DNA of 16,596 bases from Lachnospiraceae bacterium UBA1753 (GTDB taxonomy: Bacteria; Bacillota; Clostridia; Lachnospirales; Lachnospiraceae), in NCBI GenBank assembly GCA_002317595.1, contig DCHL01000133.1, positions 1-16,596 of the forward strand, written 5' to 3'. The translations under genes were made by a program, and so were the position numbers. The notes under the pieces were generated by a model. That model was not told where the DNA came from. It did no database searches and saw only the letters and a list, made by a program, of their open reading frames with translations. Of the stretch, positions 14,226-16,596 are shown one piece after another; the stretch's first letter is position 1, and every line of letters starts with the position of its first letter.

Positions 14226-14320
14226 GAAATTCAACCTAGTATTAATAGATGAAATTCAGCCTAGTATTAAAAGATGAAATTCAGCCTAGTATTAAAAGAT
14301 GAAATTCAGGCTTAATTTTA
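14226..14320 (+). repeat. 25-bp tandem repeat, 3 full copies plus a partial, between fabF and fabZ
   Basis: Units 14226-14250, 14251-14275 and 14276-14300, then a degenerate partial copy to about 14320. Core GAAATTCAGCCTAGTATTAA. The second and third units are identical. It starts seven bases after the fabF stop and leads into the fabZ ribosome binding site AGGAG (14320-14324). Confidence 0.9.
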
Positions 14321-14330
14321 GGAGAAAAAT

Positions 14331-14759
14331 ATGTCCGTTTACACAACAAAAGAAATCATGGAAATCATCCCTCACAGACAGCCCTTTCTGCTGATCGACA
14401 CGATTGAAGAGCTTGAGGAGGGTGTGCGCGCGGTCGGCAAGAAGTGCGTGACTTACAACGAGCCCTTCTTTGCAGGACACTTTCCCGGAAATCCGGTAAT
14501 GCCTGGTGTACTTATCATTGAGGCCCTGGCGCAGGTTGGCGCAGTTGCAATTTTATGTAAACCTGAGAACAAGGGAAAGACAGCATACTTTGCTTCGATT
14601 AACAATGCGAAGTTCAAGAAGATGGTTGTCCCCGGAGATGTACTGATGCTTGAGACAGAAATCATCAAGGTGAAGGGTCCCATGGGCGTGGGAATGGCAA
14701 AGGCGTATGTCGATGGCAAGCTTGCAGCGCAGGCTGAGCTGACCTTCGCGATTTCCTGA
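14331..14759 (+). CDS. fabZ: 3-hydroxyacyl-ACP dehydratase
   Basis: 142 residues with a hot-dog fold. Removes water from 3-hydroxyacyl-ACP to give the trans-2-enoyl substrate of FabK. The catalytic H50 is in GHFPGNPVMPG and E64 is in IEALAQ, at the usual spacing for FabZ; FabA would have Asp here. Length is typical. AGGAG lies six bases upstream. In related Clostridia the biotin carrier gene accB commonly lies just before fabZ and accC just after; neither is present here. Confidence 0.95.
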   Translation: MSVYTTKEIMEIIPHRQPFLLIDTIEELEEGVRAVGKKCVTYNEPFFAGHFPGNPVMPGVLIIEALAQVGAVAILCKPENKGKTAYFASINNAKFKKMVVPGDVLMLETEIIKVKGPMGVGMAKAYVDGKLAAQAELTFAIS

Positions 14760-14791
14760 GAACGTGGCAAAGCGGACTTAAAATTCTGCGC

Positions 14792-14800
14792 TGCTATATT
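14792..14800 (+). promoter_or_regulatory. Possible internal extended -10 promoter before accDA
   Basis: TG-C-TATATT at 14792-14800 in the 81-bp gap between fabZ and accDA has the extended -10 form also seen at 3702 and 6759. There is no good -35 box. It could give accDA an extra transcript, but this is weak. Confidence 0.25.
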
Positions 14801-14840
14801 TTTTACACGAAACACATATGAAGATAAATGGTGAAATGAT

Positions 14841-16535
14841 ATGGGTATTGTTCGTTTTATCAAGGAACTGAGAGGAGAGGTGTTCATCACCTGCCCCTCC
14901 TGCAAGGAAAAAGTTAATAGAGACGATGCAGCGGGCCTCAGATATGCCTGCCCCAAGTGCGGCGGATATTTCAGGGTAAAGACCTCGAACAGAATCAAGA
15001 TGGTAGCCGATGCGGGAAGCTTTTCGCCCTGGTTTGATATTGAGGCAGATGCCAATCCGCTCGATTTTCCTGGATATGAGGAAAAAATTGAAGCGGCCAG
15101 AGAGAAGACAGGCCTCAATGAGGGTGTGAGCATCGGTCTTGCGAGAATATACGGTCAGGAATGTGTGCTCGGTATCTGCGACGCGAGATTCCTGATGGGA
15201 AGCATGGGCTCTGTATACGGCGAGAGGATTACCGCAGCCGTTGAGCGTGCGACAAGGATGAAGCTTCCTGTGATTATTTTTACCTGCTCAGGCGGAGCTA
15301 GAATGCAGGAAGGAATTGCATCCCTCATGCAGATGGCAAAGACCTCGGCGGCTCTTAAGAAGCACTCGGAGGCTGGACTTCTGTATGTGAGTGTTCTCAC
15401 TGATCCGACTACAGGCGGGGTTACAGCCAGCTTTGCAATGCTGGGTGATGTGATTCTGGCAGAGCCTGGTGCACTTATCGGATTTGCGGGGCCCAGAGTC
15501 ATCGAGCAGACAATCGGAGAGAAGCTTCCTGCAGGATTTCAGAGGGCAGAGTTCCTTCTGGACCACGGGTTTGTTGATAAGATTGTTAAGAGAGAGGAAC
15601 TCAAGGATACACTTTTTACCATCCTTAAGCTTCACGAAGTGGGAAGAGAGCAGGGAAGCGCTGAGAAAAAATTTGAGGCAGTATTTCCTGACGGTATTCC
15701 TGCAAAATATAAGCCCACTGAGATTATGAAGGAGCGCCAGCTTACGGAGCGCCCCAAGACAGCCTGGGAGAGAGTCAAGTCTGCAAGAGGTCTTGAGAGA
15801 CCGACTACAAGGACGATGATTAACAAAATCTTCAAGGATTTTGTGGAGTTTCATGGCGACAGGCAGTGCAAGGACGATAAAGCGATTGTTGGCGGAATTG
15901 CATCGCTTTCCGGAATGCCTGTGACGGTTGTGGGAATTCAGAAGGGAAATGACCTGGCGCAGTGCCAGGAGACAAATTTCGGAATGTCTGGCCCAGAGGG
16001 CTACAGAAAGGCACTTCGCCTTATGAAGCAGGCGGAGAAGTTTGGAAGACCTGTAATCTGCTTTATCAACACCGCGGGAGCTTATCCTGGAATGGAGGCT
16101 GAGGAGCGTGGACAGGGTGAGGCAATCGCAAGAAACCTCTACGAGATGTCAGCGCTGACTGTTCCTGTGCTTTCAATATTCATTGGTGAAGGCGGTTCGG
16201 GCGGAGCGCTTGCACTTGCGGTAGCAAATGAAGTCTGGATGCTTGAGGATTCTGTATACTCAATCTTATCCCCGGAAGGCTTTGCTTCCATACTGTGGAA
16301 GGATGCGAAGCGTGCCGAGGAGGCAGCTGACCTCATGCACATTACGGCAGGTGAGCTTCTGAGAATGGGAATTGCTGACAAGGTGATTCCTGAGTACGGC
16401 GGAGCAAACGAGGAGTCGGCTACTGCGATTGCAATGTACATTAGAGATAAAATCTACCCCTTCCTGCAGCAGTTTGATGGAATGAGTGGTGAGGAGATTG
16501 CAGCGCAGCGATACGAGCGCTTCAGGAGAATGTAG
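14841..16535 (+). CDS. accDA: Acetyl-CoA carboxylase carboxyltransferase, fused beta and alpha subunits
   Basis: 564 residues joining AccD and AccA in one chain. Together they move carboxyl from biotinylated BCCP to acetyl-CoA, giving malonyl-CoA. Residues 1-280 are AccD, with the zinc ribbon C18-xx-C21...C37-xx-C40 and the crotonase-fold core (FTCSGGARMQEG, DPTTGGVTASFA). Residues about 303-564 are AccA, with FHGDR, DDKAIVGGIA, GPEGYRKALRLM, INTAGAYPGMEAEERGQ and GEGGSGGALAL. The AccA half begins at about the place that follows the first 70 or so helical residues of E. coli AccA, so that N-terminal part is missing or replaced by the linker. No internal stop or frameshift is seen. BCCP and biotin carboxylase must be encoded elsewhere. 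Confidence 0.95.
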   Translation: MGIVRFIKELRGEVFITCPSCKEKVNRDDAAGLRYACPKCGGYFRVKTSNRIKMVADAGSFSPWFDIEADANPLDFPGYEEKIEAAREKTGLNEGVSIGLARIYGQECVLGICDARFLMGSMGSVYGERITAAVERATRMKLPVIIFTCSGGARMQEGIASLMQMAKTSAALKKHSEAGLLYVSVLTDPTTGGVTASFAMLGDVILAEPGALIGFAGPRVIEQTIGEKLPAGFQRAEFLLDHGFVDKIVKREELKDTLFTILKLHEVGREQGSAEKKFEAVFPDGIPAKYKPTEIMKERQLTERPKTAWERVKSARGLERPTTRTMINKIFKDFVEFHGDRQCKDDKAIVGGIASLSGMPVTVVGIQKGNDLAQCQETNFGMSGPEGYRKALRLMKQAEKFGRPVICFINTAGAYPGMEAEERGQGEAIARNLYEMSALTVPVLSIFIGEGGSGGALALAVANEVWMLEDSVYSILSPEGFASILWKDAKRAEEAADLMHITAGELLRMGIADKVIPEYGGANEESATAIAMYIRDKIYPFLQQFDGMSGEEIAAQRYERFRRM

Positions 16536-16596
16536 ACGAGGCAGTGAGCGCTTCGGGAGAATGTAGACGAGGCAGTGAGCGCTTCAGGAGAATGTA
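16515..16596 (+). repeat. 31-bp tandem repeat made from the accDA 3' end, running off the window
   Basis: Units 16515-16545 and 16546-16576, then 20 bases of a third to the window edge. The first unit includes the last six sense codons and stop of accDA; the others are near-identical copies (one difference in the second). The array continues beyond the window. Confidence 0.92.

Noticed and set aside
14453..15133. 226-aa open frame on the - strand
   Set aside because: It runs opposite fabZ and accDA, whose proteins are certain; it is a shadow frame.

Overview
The window looks like a chromosomal segment of a motile, anaerobic Clostridia bacterium, most likely Lachnospiraceae (Butyrivibrio/Pseudobutyrivibrio-like). 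The evidence is a FabK-type fatty-acid operon with a fused AccD-AccA gene, FabT-like operators, an NHLM-type peptide-export ABC pair, a PilZ protein and a FliD-like protein. The genus is inference; there is no rRNA or tRNA in the window.

Layout. (1) 1-2652, + strand: the 3' end of one ABC transporter gene and a complete second one (730 aa), resembling the two-component exporter of NHLM/NHLP-leader ribosomal peptides; precursor and maturation genes would lie left of the window. (2) 2752-3516, - strand: an unrecognised six-helix membrane protein. (3) 3778-4401, + strand: a HAD phosphatase. (4) 4880-6525, - strand: a two-gene operon of a small HTH protein with a Cys cluster, overlapping by one base an acyltransferase-3 membrane protein. 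(5) 6845-8375, + strand: a short FliD-like protein ending at a strong terminator, then a PilZ protein. (6) 8376-9980: mostly non-coding, with a possible gene remnant, a repeat array and the control region of the fatty-acid operon. (7) 9981-16535, + strand: acpP-fabK-fabD-fabG-fabF-fabZ-accDA.

The fab genes together make the type II fatty-acid elongation cycle: AccDA with BCCP/AccC makes malonyl-CoA, FabD loads it on AcpP, FabF condenses, FabG reduces, FabZ dehydrates and FabK reduces. fabH, accB and accC are not in the window. Three FabT-like palindromes surround a good promoter in front of acpP.

The most unusual content is between genes. Two arrays, 4440-4837 and 9393-9719, consist of an 8-bp half-site (consensus TATNGGCT) in strictly alternating orientation. 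In all 13 inverted pairs the half-sites start exactly 28 bp apart, while the sequence between them is not conserved; most neighbouring pairs are 26 or 36-37 bp apart, a difference of one helical turn. I do not recognise this element. Separately, many gene ends carry their own unrelated short tandem repeat (20-31 bp units); in two cases the unit includes the stop codon and last codons of the upstream gene.
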